DNA from: Verrucomicrobiia bacterium
Lineage (GTDB): Bacteria; Verrucomicrobiota; Verrucomicrobiia; Limisphaerales; UBA9464
NCBI GenBank assembly: GCA_019634635.1
Contig: JAHCBB010000015.1
Coordinates: forward strand, 1-64,000
Length of the DNA stretch: 64,000 nt
Direction of reading: 5' to 3'
Positions 1-8,600 of this stretch are shown one piece after another. The notes below the pieces were generated by a model, which saw only the letters and a program-made list of their open reading frames with translations, had not been told where the DNA came from and did no database searches. The first letter of the stretch is position 1, and every line of letters begins with the position of its first letter. A program made the position numbers and the translations under genes.

Positions 1-216
1 AAAAGATACAAAGTCATCAGAATCATCGCCATGGTGTTACTCGTTGTGGGTGCAGTACAAATCATCCTCCAGGTTATGGAAGGGGGGAAGTCCGTCATTC
101 AAACAATCGGCGCGGGTGGGTCGGCGATTGGCCTTGGCGGTGTTTTGTTTGGCCTGTCACTCAGGTTGGAAAACAAGGAAAGGGCTTCAGGAGATCCATC
201 CGACACGCCCAAATGA
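1..216 (+). CDS. Partial small membrane protein, cut by the left edge
   Basis: The frame is already open at base 1, so the true start probably lies outside the window; the first internal ATG is at 31. The visible 71 residues contain two hydrophobic stretches (roughly residues 7-24 and 37-54 of the visible part) separated by a short polar loop, then a charged tail rich in E, K, R and D. This looks like the C-terminal end of a small two-helix membrane protein. I do not recognise a family. Codon use resembles its neighbours. It is followed by about 80 bases without a gene, then a gene remnant on the other strand. Confidence 0.4.
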   Translation, partial: KRYKVIRIIAMVLLVVGAVQIILQVMEGGKSVIQTIGAGGSAIGLGGVLFGLSLRLENKERASGDPSDTPK

Positions 217-297
217 TGGGCAGGTAGCAAGGAAACAGTCACGCCCCGCTGATCGTTGCCGACCGCGCGGCCCCCTGGCCCCAAGGCCGGTTCACCC

Positions 298-567
298 TCA
301 CCCGGATCCGCGCCGTGGGCGCCGAGCTTTGCGCGCCTTACGGGTGCGCACAACCATGGCATCCGTCCGGCACTGTGATGGCGGCACCTGATGTGAGACA
401 ATCGTCCCCACCTCCCCCAGTTGCGGAGTGGCGATCAACTCCCGGTTGGCGATACGGTGCATCAAGAGGTAGCTCAACAGCGCCAGCGCGACGCCAGCCC
501 ACCAAGGCAGCATCGCCACGATTTCCATGAGGTCCTCGGCCGGACTTTTCTTTCCGCGTCTTGACAT
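298..567 (-). pseudogene. N-terminal remnant of an Mrr-like restriction endonuclease membrane protein
   Basis: The first 50 or so residues (MSRRGKKSPAEDLMEIVAML, then PWWAGVALALLSYLLMH) match the characteristic start of a widespread family of membrane-anchored Mrr-type restriction endonuclease proteins. Those have a basic N-terminus, the SPAEDL motif and one hydrophobic helix before a second helix and a nuclease domain. Here the similarity stops after GEVGTIVSHQ. The rest is a short arginine-rich tail ending at 298, and no second helix, nuclease domain or zinc finger follows. I read it as a truncated, dead gene rather than a short functional protein. The family assignment is from memory of its N-terminal signature. 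Confidence 0.5.
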
Positions 568-721
568 GCTCGATGCTCCCCCTCATCCCCTTGTCCAAGA
601 GGCCAGGAAGAAGCCGCGATGGTTACCCGCCTTGGAGTTTCGCGTATCCCCAAAATTTGGTGATCACCGATCCGCCCTGTGACACCGACGAGACCCGGAA
701 CACCTTGGTCAACGAACCCGG

Positions 722-1000
722 TTACTCCCATCCGATGCGGTGGCGCCGGGCGCAGTAGCTGAGGCCGATCCAGCGGGCCAGAAGTATGAGGCCATACAGC
801 GTGCTGGGGCCGGCCAGAATCCAGCCCAGGAGCGGGACCCGCGACGTGAATGTCTCCACCGCGTACAGGGCACCCCAGACCAGGGCCAAACCGGCGACAT
901 CGAGTCCGTAGCCCGGAAGTGCCCGGGCCACCGCGGGCAGGACGATGTAAGGCAAGGCGGCTGCCAGCTGATCCGTGGCGGTGACGGCGATGACCGCCAT
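722..1000 (-). CDS. Hypothetical membrane protein, N-terminus unclear
   Basis: The product is about 92 residues with two or three hydrophobic segments (residues about 12-28, 33-50 and 58-80) and a basic C-terminus ending HRIGWE. The frame stays open upstream of the ATG at 1000 back to the stop of the next gene at 1085, and those extra codons also read like a hydrophobic protein (LVAAVWGAAYFP). No ATG, GTG or TTG lies there, so the true start may have been lost or may be non-canonical. It is the last gene of the minus-strand ECF sigma cluster, directly after the pseudopilin-like secreted protein. No family was recognised. Confidence 0.4.
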   Translation of the reverse strand: MAVIAVTATDQLAAALPYIVLPAVARALPGYGLDVAGLALVWGALYAVETFTSRVPLLGWILAGPSTLYGLILLARWIGLSYCARRHRIGWE

Positions 1001-1084
1001 TGGGAAATAGGCCGCACCCCAGACCGCGGCAACGAGTGTCGCGGGAAGATGCGGGTTGCCGTGTGTCCTTCGTCCGAAACCGGT

Positions 1085-2590
1085 TCAGAACATCCGCTCC
1101 TTGCGGTCCATGGGCACGGCCACCGGCCACACCCAGTCGTTGCTGGTGTCGTCGCGGACGAACCGGCCTCCGTCATCGCGGCCGTTCAGGCCCAGCGAGT
1201 ACAATTGGAAAGTGGCGTCCCCGGTGCGGCGGTACTGGAAGGGCTTCCCGGTGCACGGGTCGGACGGCACCTCGGACATCAGCGTAGGCTTCAGAGCTTC
1301 CAGAGTTTCGGGATAGCCTCCGTTCGCCAGGCGGTAGCGCTCCAGGGCGCAGGCAATCTCGGCCATTCGGGAGATGGTGAGCAGGCGGTCAGCCTTTTCC
1401 ATGGTCCTCTCCAGGGCGGGTGCCAGCATGAGAGTCAGCGTGGTGTAGATCGCCGGACCCTCCCGCTTCAATTGTTCCACCGGGCCTTCGCCGATCTGTG
1501 CGTCGGGCAGGTCTCCGGCAATCCACCGGGCGCAGCGCGCGGCCAGCAGTTCGTGGTAGCGAACGAGGGAAATTTGGTTTTGACGAACCCAGCCCCTGGG
1601 AAGCCGCGTGGCTGGGTGAGCCGGCCCGGGGGTTGCATCGGTGTCCGGGGAACCGGCGGTGGACGGTGCCGCACCCAACCACGATTCCATGTAGCTCAAT
1701 CCAAATCGGAGTTCGCCCCGGAGCACGCGAGCCAGATTCTCCCGCGGACGTCGCGCGGCAAACAAGGCCTGAAGGCGCTGGAGCTGTTCGTCATTCCAAC
1801 GATGGTCCGCCAGGCCCTCCCAGGCCATTCGTGTCCCGATGGTTTCGATGGCAATGGCCACCAGGTGGCTGATCATGAGGGGCTCGGAATCCATGAGGCG
1901 TGCCCAGCGCTCGTTGAACTCGATGTCGGCCAACGCCCTGTTGGAATCCCCGGCGCTCAGTCGTGCGGCACTTCGGAGCTGCAGGAGACCGCTGAAGGAC
2001 TTTGCGCGCCCCAGAAACTTGAGGTAGGCCTCGAGATCCCCCTCGGACCCCGTTCGGAAGCGTGCCATCGGACGGTGCGAGGCGGCTTCGAGCTCCTCCA
2101 GTTCCGCCTTCCAACGATCCAGTGCGATGAGGACATCGGATGCCGGAGTGCCCGGCGTTGCGGGCAGTGGAAACTGTCCCGTTTCGCGAAGAGCCTCCTG
2201 CCACGAGGCGAGCGGCGTTCGACCATCGGTCAACTCCATATTGTCCGTGTTCAACCGGGGCAGCGTCATGGCGTCCACGCGGGCCACCCCGTTTGTGTCG
2301 CGCCAACGAATCTCCTGGCCCACCACGTCGTACTCCCGCAACGGGCGCAGGAGCGGCGTCGCGAACACATCCTGGTCCGCCGGCACGCTTGCGGTTCCGC
2401 CGAGGGGGGCATCAAGGGGATCGCCCTTGGCGGCGTACTCGCGGACCTTGGCCTGCCAGGCACGTTCGCCGCGCCAGTTCTCGAAGGCCCAGGCCAGTGC
2501 ACCGAGCGTGACGACCAGGATTCCTGTGAAGAACAGGCCACGCAGCATGCGGAACCAAAGGGGCCGGAGGAGAGGTGAGTCTGGCTTCAT
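1085..2590 (-). CDS. Secreted or membrane-anchored hypothetical protein of an ECF sigma operon
   Basis: The product is 501 residues. A single hydrophobic segment lies near the N-terminus (about residues 17-37, after LLRPLWFRMLRG), so the body is probably outside the cytoplasmic membrane. The C-terminal part (about 405-480) carries the pattern of a helix, then YRLANGGYPETLEAL, then VPSDPCTGKPFQYRR, then YSLGLNGRDDGG. I know this pattern from many uncharacterised Verrucomicrobia and Planctomycetes proteins that resemble the C-terminal part of prepilin-like proteins. The ATG at 2590 overlaps the stop of the anti-sigma gene (ATGA), so the two are translationally coupled and the long upstream extension of the frame is not used. 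A role in the sigma factor's response is inferred from position only. Confidence 0.7.
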   Translation of the reverse strand: MKPDSPLLRPLWFRMLRGLFFTGILVVTLGALAWAFENWRGERAWQAKVREYAAKGDPLDAPLGGTASVPADQDVFATPLLRPLREYDVVGQEIRWRDTNGVARVDAMTLPRLNTDNMELTDGRTPLASWQEALRETGQFPLPATPGTPASDVLIALDRWKAELEELEAASHRPMARFRTGSEGDLEAYLKFLGRAKSFSGLLQLRSAARLSAGDSNRALADIEFNERWARLMDSEPLMISHLVAIAIETIGTRMAWEGLADHRWNDEQLQRLQALFAARRPRENLARVLRGELRFGLSYMESWLGAAPSTAGSPDTDATPGPAHPATRLPRGWVRQNQISLVRYHELLAARCARWIAGDLPDAQIGEGPVEQLKREGPAIYTTLTLMLAPALERTMEKADRLLTISRMAEIACALERYRLANGGYPETLEALKPTLMSEVPSDPCTGKPFQYRRTGDATFQLYSLGLNGRDDGGRFVRDDTSNDWVWPVAVPMDRKERMF

Positions 2591-3069
2591 GAGAGAATCA
2601 GCGCGTGGGATCGCGAAGAAACGCCTGGACGTCGCCCGCCCAGACGCGGCGCCGGGAGGGCGCTGCGGGGGCGGAGCGCTGCGGGCGGCCGCTGGGTTGC
2701 GGGCTCCTCCTCCAGAAGTGCGGTGATCAGCGCCTGCTGCTCGCGCCAGTCCATCCACGCCGGTGCGTGCGACCGGATGTCCCGTTTCGCCAGGGAGGTT
2801 CCCCGCCGGGCGGTTCGCTCGGCGCCGAATCCAAAGGCCATGACGGCAACCCAGAGTACCACCACCGCACCCCAGGCCCAGGGACCAGGCCAGAACAATT
2901 CCGACCATCGCCAGGACCGGAGCGTCGTTCGGGCTGGCGCGGAAGCCGGCGTGGAGACGGCGCCAAGGATCCGAGCCTTCAGTTCCGCTGGTGGAGTCCG
3001 CCAGGGCTGGGCCGCCATCCGCTCCTCCAGGCGGTCGGCAGCAGGATCGGCGGAGGAGGGACGGTTCAT
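2587..3069 (-). CDS. Putative anti-sigma factor, single-pass membrane protein
   Basis: The product is 160 residues with a charged cytoplasmic N-terminus, one clear transmembrane helix (about residues 63-84, WAWGAVVVLWVAVMAFGFG) and an extracytoplasmic tail rich in proline and arginine. Size, topology and position directly after an ECF sigma gene fit an anti-sigma factor. The N-terminus lacks an obvious zinc-binding HxxxCxxC motif, so it is not a ZAS-type factor. Start and stop codons overlap both neighbours by four bases (ATGA at 3066-3069 and 2587-2590), which implies coupled translation and fixed stoichiometry. The function is inferred from context. Confidence 0.6.
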   Translation of the reverse strand: MNRPSSADPAADRLEERMAAQPWRTPPAELKARILGAVSTPASAPARTTLRSWRWSELFWPGPWAWGAVVVLWVAVMAFGFGAERTARRGTSLAKRDIRSHAPAWMDWREQQALITALLEEEPATQRPPAALRPRSALPAPRLGGRRPGVSSRSHALILS

Positions 3070-3599
3070 CGGATTTCCTGGTAAAGAGGACGCAGCAGCG
3101 TCCGCAGTTTGTCTATTCCGTAGCGGAAGCGGCTCGCCGCCGTATTGGGGGACAGATCCAGCAGGGTGGCGATCTGCTCGAAAGTCAGGCCCTCCCAGAG
3201 CTTGAGGTGCACCACGGCCCGCTGGTCGGGCGGCAGCTCCCGCAGGGCGTTGGCGAGCGCCTCGCGGAAGGCGGCTTCGTCCGGATCAATGGTCGGAGCA
3301 AACAGCGCAACTGGCTCCGTGGCCATGGCGTCCTCCGTCCGGCGGCGGGAGTCCCGCCGCCGCACGGTGTCCACCACCACATGGTGCGTCATGCGAAGGA
3401 GAAAGGCCCGGGCGTCGCGGAGATCCGCAGGCAGGATCTCCCGCCGGGCCAGCCGCATGAAGACCTCCTGCAGCACGTCCCGCGCCTCGGTCTCCGAGCG
3501 GGTCAACTGAAGCGCATACGCGAACAGCGCTGCGGCGTGCGCGTCGTAGAGCGGTTCAAGTTTTTCCTCAGGCATCGGCAGGTCCCGGTAAGGACGCAT
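3066..3599 (-). CDS. ECF RNA polymerase sigma factor
   Basis: The product is 178 residues from the ATG at 3599; a second possible start is the ATG at 3575. Region 2 is visible at about residues 14-80 (LYDAHAAALFAYALQLTRSE, then DVLQEVFMRLARR and DTVRRRDSRRR). Region 4 is at about 120-172 (LPPDQRAVVHLKLWEGLTFE, then QIATLLDLSPNTAASRFRYG). Length is typical of the family. It would direct RNA polymerase to a small set of promoters and be held inactive by the membrane protein encoded next. The frame extends upstream to 3704, but that part is only the reverse-transcriptase remnant read in another frame, so the later start is preferred. Confidence 0.88.
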   Translation of the reverse strand: MRPYRDLPMPEEKLEPLYDAHAAALFAYALQLTRSETEARDVLQEVFMRLARREILPADLRDARAFLLRMTHHVVVDTVRRRDSRRRTEDAMATEPVALFAPTIDPDEAAFREALANALRELPPDQRAVVHLKLWEGLTFEQIATLLDLSPNTAASRFRYGIDKLRTLLRPLYQEIR

Positions 3600-3654
3600 C
3601 CCGACCGTTCCCTTGTCTAGGATTGCCTCGAAAAGACGGTCCGGGCCTGGGGGC

Positions 3655-4044
3655 TCCCCGTCCGGGCCGAAACCGATCGGAGTGCTCCGCAAACCGCGCA
3701 TCAAAGATCGGTTCCAGCACGTTACTCAGAGTCGCCTGGACCGCCCGGTCCCGCACCGTCGGGATCCCCAACGGGCGCTTCTCAGGCCTTCCGGGCTTCT
3801 CAATCCAAACGCGCTTCACCGCCTGGGGCTGGCAGATTCCCTCGCGCAGCCGTCACACCAGCAGGGTCATCTCCGCATGCAGCTCCTCTTCCAGTTGCTT
3901 GCAGCTTCGCTGGTCCACACCCGGCGCTCCGTCATTGCGGATCACTTGCCAGGCTCCCAGTTGCGGGTGAGTGGGATCACTCACCTTGTCCATCAGGCTA
4001 TACCAGCGTCCTCCTTTCACCCAGTTCTTCAGGGCTTCCAGCAT
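3655..4044 (-). pseudogene. Group II intron reverse transcriptase remnant with in-frame stop
   Basis: Reading on the minus strand, the first piece (4044-3853) has the N-terminal RT signature: WVKGGRWYSLMDKV, then VIRNDGAPGVDQRS and LEEELHAEMTLLV. A TGA stop follows in the same frame, and the frame then continues as RLREGICQPQAVKRVWIEKP, RPLGIPTVRDRAVQATLSNV and FRPGRG. These are RT motifs 0 to 2. Homology ends near 3655, just before the ECF sigma gene; the catalytic YADD region and the maturase domain are missing. It is a decayed fragment of a different lineage from the intron at 54-55 kb. The single stop codon could be one point mutation. Confidence 0.8.
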
Positions 4045-4203
4045 GCTGCACCCCGGCTAGGTTCTGGGTCGGAGCGAGCCGGGGAAGAACCGGCTTTACC
4101 TCTGCTTTGTTTTAAACTTTTGTTGCCAAGCGCGCCGCAGTTGGCTGGGGAATTCCCAATTGTCCGGGCGGAGCAAAAACGCCAACACCAAATTCTAAGA
4201 AAC

Positions 4204-5610
4204 ATGAACCATAGGCGATGGTCCCTGTTCCTCCTCCTGGCCATGTTGGGCACTCTAGGCTGGTGGCTCCTGGCGCGCCATCAGAGCCGACCTTCGGTTC
4301 TCCGCTGGAACGGTCAGTCGGCCGAATATTGGATCGGACGTTTGAGTTACCACGACCTCGAAGGTGCCGAAGTATCGGCAGAAGAGTTCCTGTTTTCGGC
4401 AGGCCCGGAGGTGGTTCCCGTTTTGACCAGCGGGCTGCAGAAGCATGACCATTGGATCTACGACCAGTGGCACGCCCTCTACTTCAAACTGGGGCAATGG
4501 CAGCGCTATTTCTCCTTGCCGGTTAACCGGGCGGGCTACCGGGCCAATTGCGCCCGTGGCCTGGGACTGATCGGGCCTCCGGCCTCTGCTGCGGTGCCAA
4601 ACCTGAAGGTAGCGCTTCGAGACCCGAATCCGGAGGTTCGCAGGGCGAGCCTTGGCGCCCTGGGACGGATTACGCGTGGGACTTCGGGGGTGACCGAACT
4701 GTTGGTCGCCGGTTTGGCGGACCCCGATCCCCATCACCGCCTGGCTTGTCTTTGGGCATTGAAGCATTGCCTGCCAGGGCATCCCAAGGCGGCCGAGGCC
4801 CTGCGCGGAATCATGGTGGATCCCGATTCCAACTTTCGCGCCATCGCGGCCGAGGCGCTCGGGAGGGACATCACCTCGGCGCACCTGAATTTCCCGCTGC
4901 TCACCAACGCCCTCCACGACTCCAGCCTGGCAGTGCGGATGCGCGCCGCCCGCAGCCTTGCCCGGCTCCCGGGCGACCGCACCGGCTCAGCGGACGCCTT
5001 GCGGTTCGCCTTGGAGACCAAATTATCGTCAAGGAGCAATGACCTCGACATTCTCATCCTGATCGGTGCGCTAAGCGACTTAGGACCGGACGCCCGTTCG
5101 GCGAAACCCCTCCTGCTCCGCCTAAGCCAAACCAACGACGCCTCCGGAGACTACGCACTCATCGGGCTGGGGCGCCTCGAACCGGCTGATCCGCGCTGGA
5201 CTGAAGAACTGGTGCTGCGTTTGGAACTGTCCAGCACGGGGGATCCCTTCGGCGTGGCCTGGGAACTGGGTCGACGCGGAGAATTCGCCCGCGACGCCCT
5301 GCCCGCCTTGGGGAGGCTGGCAACAATGACCAACAACGCCCGTCTGCAAACCATGGCGGCCACCTCCGCATGGCGCATCGATCCCGCCTCGCCGGAGCCC
5401 TTCAGCCTCCTGAGCAATTATTTATCCCCGACCTCCGTTTTCGGACGTTACGAAATCGTTCGTTTACTGGGCGAGCTGGGGCCGGCCGGCCGGCCCGCGG
5501 CTCCCGCCCTGCGGCGCCTGCTCTACAGCCGCGGAATCATGATGCACGACTATGCACGGGAGGCCCTGGAGTCCGTAGCGCCGGATATTCTCGAGAATCC
5601 GTGGAATTAA
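4204..5610 (+). CDS. HEAT-repeat membrane-anchored protein
   Basis: The product is 468 residues from the ATG at 4204. It starts with a signal anchor (residues about 5-22, RWSLFLLLAMLGTLGWWLLA) after MNH. The rest is a string of helical HEAT-like repeats, for example PNLKVALRDPNPEVRRASLG, LLVAGLADPDPHHRLACLWA, and later units ending in ALRRLLYSRG. Such solenoids usually bind other proteins or phycobilin-like partners. Proteins of this layout are common and uncharacterised in Verrucomicrobia and Planctomycetes. The frame is open far upstream through the RT remnant, but only the ATG at 4204 gives a sensible N-terminus. No ribosome binding site is obvious. The neighbours give no hint of a specific job. 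Confidence 0.8.
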   Translation: MNHRRWSLFLLLAMLGTLGWWLLARHQSRPSVLRWNGQSAEYWIGRLSYHDLEGAEVSAEEFLFSAGPEVVPVLTSGLQKHDHWIYDQWHALYFKLGQWQRYFSLPVNRAGYRANCARGLGLIGPPASAAVPNLKVALRDPNPEVRRASLGALGRITRGTSGVTELLVAGLADPDPHHRLACLWALKHCLPGHPKAAEALRGIMVDPDSNFRAIAAEALGRDITSAHLNFPLLTNALHDSSLAVRMRAARSLARLPGDRTGSADALRFALETKLSSRSNDLDILILIGALSDLGPDARSAKPLLLRLSQTNDASGDYALIGLGRLEPADPRWTEELVLRLELSSTGDPFGVAWELGRRGEFARDALPALGRLATMTNNARLQTMAATSAWRIDPASPEPFSLLSNYLSPTSVFGRYEIVRLLGELGPAGRPAAPALRRLLYSRGIMMHDYAREALESVAPDILENPWN

Positions 5611-6451
5611 GTCGCGACAATTCCAACGTCACCCCGCAGCAATTTACTCACTCTCCGTGCGTCCATCCCTGACCCCTTCGTCTCCGCCCAACTCATCCAG
5701 AAGCGATGCCCTTTCGAACCGGAAGTGGGCTGATTCTGGGAAGTGGTTTCAGCCCGATCGCGGACCCGGTGAACGTGGTGGGGGAATTTGTGTTCAACGA
5801 CAATGGTTCTTCCCAGTCGGGCAAATCGCTCGTTGTCAAAGTAGAAGAGGACGAATGCGGCCTCATGCTCCGTGGTGGGCGACGTGCAGCCGTAGGGCAA
5901 ATTCGGCGAAGTGTACCACCGGCTGCCTGTCCCGGCGAGCTGCGACACCGCTCCAACCCGTTTGGTCGAATTGTTCCTGAGATTCAAAACCCAGAACGAC
6001 TCGGTTCGATCGTCGGTCGGCATGAATTTTCCACCAGAAACGCGTTCGAGAGCATTGAGGAGGTATTCCCTCACATTGGCTGCCGCCGCGCCTCTGCCGC
6101 GAACCAAATGTTTAGTGGAGCATCGCTGATGCGAAATCGGCGGGATTGGCTGTCGAACGGACCCAACGCAGGCGGGGAAGCCTGACGACGACCCGATTTC
6201 AGCGTGGCGGACGCAGACTGATGATCATCGGCTGGAGCGGGGGTGAGTTGGCGAGGTCGTTTCGCATTCCTCATTCGCCAAGGCCGCGGCGGGTTGGGTT
6301 CGGCATCGGGAAGGCCCCGATCAAGATCTCCCGGGGATGGACAAACTGCCAGGCTCTTTGGCTCGTTAGCCTTGGAAGTCCGTCACGTGAATAGCGGTCT
6401 CCCGCTCCCAGTCCGCTGCGGACGCTGGCGTTCCGCCGGCTTGCTCCTGAA
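5611..6451. other. 841-base region without a convincing gene
   Basis: No frame here looks like an intact gene. The minus-strand frame 5607-6107 (166 codons) includes SFWVLNLRNNSTKRVG and AAFVLFYFDNERFARLGRTI, which faintly resembles small hypothetical proteins common in Verrucomicrobia. Composition and the frame breaks around it suggest a decayed gene. Base composition is lower in GC than the flanking genes. The stretch 6150-6450 shows nothing that I can name. Promoters for the glycosidase-like gene at 6452 should lie at its right end, but no clear hexamers were found. Confidence 0.35.
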
Positions 6452-8599
6452 ATGCGCCTCGTTCACTGCATCCCAAGAAGCCTCCGCTTCACGCCGCTCC
6501 TGTTCCTGCCCGCCTGGATGCCCGAAGCCGTCCGGGCCGCTGACTGGCTGGTGCATCCGGTGACCACCCCGTCCGCGGTGACCCGGAGCGCGGACGGCGG
6601 ACAGCTCACCCTGGCCAACGGGCTGATCCAACGGACTTTCAAGACCGCCCCCAACCTGGCAACCATCAGCCTTCGCAACCTGACCTCCGGAGCGGAGTAC
6701 GTGCGCGCGATCCGCCCGGAGGCCATCGTGACCTTGAACGGCCGCCGATGGGCAGTCGGTGGGCTCGAGGGGCAGCCCGACCACAGCTATCTTTCGCCCG
6801 CCTGGCTCCCCTCGCTGACCGCCGGCACCAACGCCTTCCGGTTTTCCGGACATCGCCTTGGCGCCATCGAGGCGCGCTATCCATGGGAGCCACGCTATGG
6901 TGCCACCCCTGCAGCCTGGCCGCCGAAGGGAACGCGCCTGACGCTCGACTTTCAGGCTCCAGAGGATGTGGGGGAATTGCAGGGCGTCACCGTCGCCGTC
7001 CACTACGAGATGTACGACGGACTGCCCCTTCTCGCCAAATGGGTGACCGTGTCGAACGCCGGCCCTGATGCGGTGACCGTGAACGCCCTGGAGGCGGAGG
7101 TGCTCGCCGTGACGCCCGACCAGCGGGACCGCCTGCTGGTGGACTGCGACGAAAGCCTGCCCTCCAGGGTGGACTGGGTCGCGGATCCGGACTGGCCCAC
7201 CTTCGTGGCCACCAATCCCGGGGACGCCCGCTTCCTGCCGCGCTCCAGAGAGTATCTGCTGCGCTGCAGCTACCTCCTCGGCCCGTCCGCGTGGGTCCCG
7301 CCTGGCGGCCACTTTCAGTCCTTCCGCGTTCATGAACTCCTCCTCGAAGACGACGACCGGGAACGCACCGGACTGGCCCACCGGCGGATGTACCGGACCC
7401 TGACGCCCCAGGTCACCGAGAACCCGATCTTCCTGCATCTGCGCAACTCCGATTCCGAGTCCATCCGGCGCGGCGTGGATCAATGTGTCGCGGTCGGATT
7501 CGAAATGGTCATTCTCACGTTCTGGAGCGGATTCGACATGGAGAGCGAGGACCCGGAATACATCGCCCGCATCCGGGCCGATTTCGACTACGCCCACAGC
7601 CGCGGCATCAAGATCGGAGGTTACGTCCTGCTGTGCACCACCGCCTCCAAGGGCCCGGATCACGACGCCATTGACCCGGCGACCCACAAGCCGGATGGCA
7701 GCCTCTGCCTGGGCTCGGGCTACACCGACGCCTATTTCGAGAAGCTGTACCGATTCATGGACGCCACGGGAATGGACGTCATCGAAACGGATGGTCCGTA
7801 TCACGGCTATGCCTGCGAATCGAGGTCCCACCGCCATCATCGCGGCGTGGAGGACTCGATCTGGGTGCAGTGGGCACGGCAACGCGAATTCTACAGGGCC
7901 TGCCTGGAGCGGAGGATCTACATCAATTCACCCGAATGGTATTTTTTTGAGGGCAGCAACAAGTGTCCGATGGGATACCGGGAGGAAAACTGGAGCCTGC
8001 CCCGCGAACTGCAGATTGTCATCGGCCGGCAGAACATCTACGACGGCACCTGGCACAAGACCCCGAGCATGGGCTGGATGATGCTGCCGCTGACCGAATA
8101 TCATGGCGGGGGTCCGGCGGCGACGATCGAGCCGCTGTCCCGGCATCTGGACGCCTATGGCGCCCACCTGGCCCAGAATTTCGGCAGCGGGGTGATCGCG
8201 TGCTACCGGGGGCCGCGGCTTTTTGACACCGGGGAAACACGCGACCTCGTGCGTCATTGGACCGCCTTCTACAAGCGGCACCGTGACATTCTCAATTCCG
8301 ACATCATCCACGTCCGACGTCCCGACGGCCGGGACATTGACTGCATGCTGCACGTCAATCCCGGCCTCGCCGAGCGCGGTCTGGCGATGGTGTACAATCC
8401 GCTCGACACCCCGGTGACCCGGACCCTCGATCTGCCGCTCTACTACACCGGTCTCACCGGGAAGGCATCCATCCGCCGGGAGGAGGATGCTCCGGCACTG
8501 TACTCCCTGGATGCGAGGGGCGTCGCGACGATTCCGCTGGAAATGGCCCCCCGAAGCGCCACCTGGTTGGTCATCAAGGATTCCAACGGAGGTCCGTAG
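6452..8599 (+). CDS. Secreted glycoside-hydrolase-like protein (alpha-galactosidase-like fold)
   Basis: The product is 715 residues with a likely signal peptide (hydrophobic residues about 10-22, cleavage near VRA-ADW). The N-terminal third is a beta-sandwich-like region with LANGLIQRTFKTAPNLATI. The central part has TIM-barrel strand signatures: FEMVILTFWSGFD, then SRGIKIGGYVLL and GMDVIETDGPYHGYACES near residue 440. An aspartate in ETDG would be the nucleophile position in clan GH-D/GH31-like barrels. A C-terminal beta domain ends in an immunoglobulin-like strand pattern. I infer secreted polysaccharide or glycoside breakdown; substrate is unknown. Its stop is one base from the stop of the convergent transglutaminase gene. 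Confidence 0.65.
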   Translation: MRLVHCIPRSLRFTPLLFLPAWMPEAVRAADWLVHPVTTPSAVTRSADGGQLTLANGLIQRTFKTAPNLATISLRNLTSGAEYVRAIRPEAIVTLNGRRWAVGGLEGQPDHSYLSPAWLPSLTAGTNAFRFSGHRLGAIEARYPWEPRYGATPAAWPPKGTRLTLDFQAPEDVGELQGVTVAVHYEMYDGLPLLAKWVTVSNAGPDAVTVNALEAEVLAVTPDQRDRLLVDCDESLPSRVDWVADPDWPTFVATNPGDARFLPRSREYLLRCSYLLGPSAWVPPGGHFQSFRVHELLLEDDDRERTGLAHRRMYRTLTPQVTENPIFLHLRNSDSESIRRGVDQCVAVGFEMVILTFWSGFDMESEDPEYIARIRADFDYAHSRGIKIGGYVLLCTTASKGPDHDAIDPATHKPDGSLCLGSGYTDAYFEKLYRFMDATGMDVIETDGPYHGYACESRSHRHHRGVEDSIWVQWARQREFYRACLERRIYINSPEWYFFEGSNKCPMGYREENWSLPRELQIVIGRQNIYDGTWHKTPSMGWMMLPLTEYHGGGPAATIEPLSRHLDAYGAHLAQNFGSGVIACYRGPRLFDTGETRDLVRHWTAFYKRHRDILNSDIIHVRRPDGRDIDCMLHVNPGLAERGLAMVYNPLDTPVTRTLDLPLYYTGLTGKASIRREEDAPALYSLDARGVATIPLEMAPRSATWLVIKDSNGGP

Positions 8600-8600
8600 C

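Noticed and set aside
740..2578. A 612-codon plus-strand frame over the ECF operon
   Set aside because: It is the complement of the secreted protein at 1085-2590, which has a sensible start, a membrane anchor and translational coupling. The plus-strand protein has no recognisable motif.
3613..4203. N-terminal extension of the HEAT-repeat protein to 3613
   Set aside because: That part is the complement of the reverse transcriptase fossil and shows no HEAT pattern. The ATG at 4204 starts a proper signal anchor.
5607..6107. Minus-strand 166-codon frame as a real gene
   Set aside because: Only faint resemblance to known small proteins, unusual composition and no ribosome site. I describe it as a probable decayed gene within the spacer instead.
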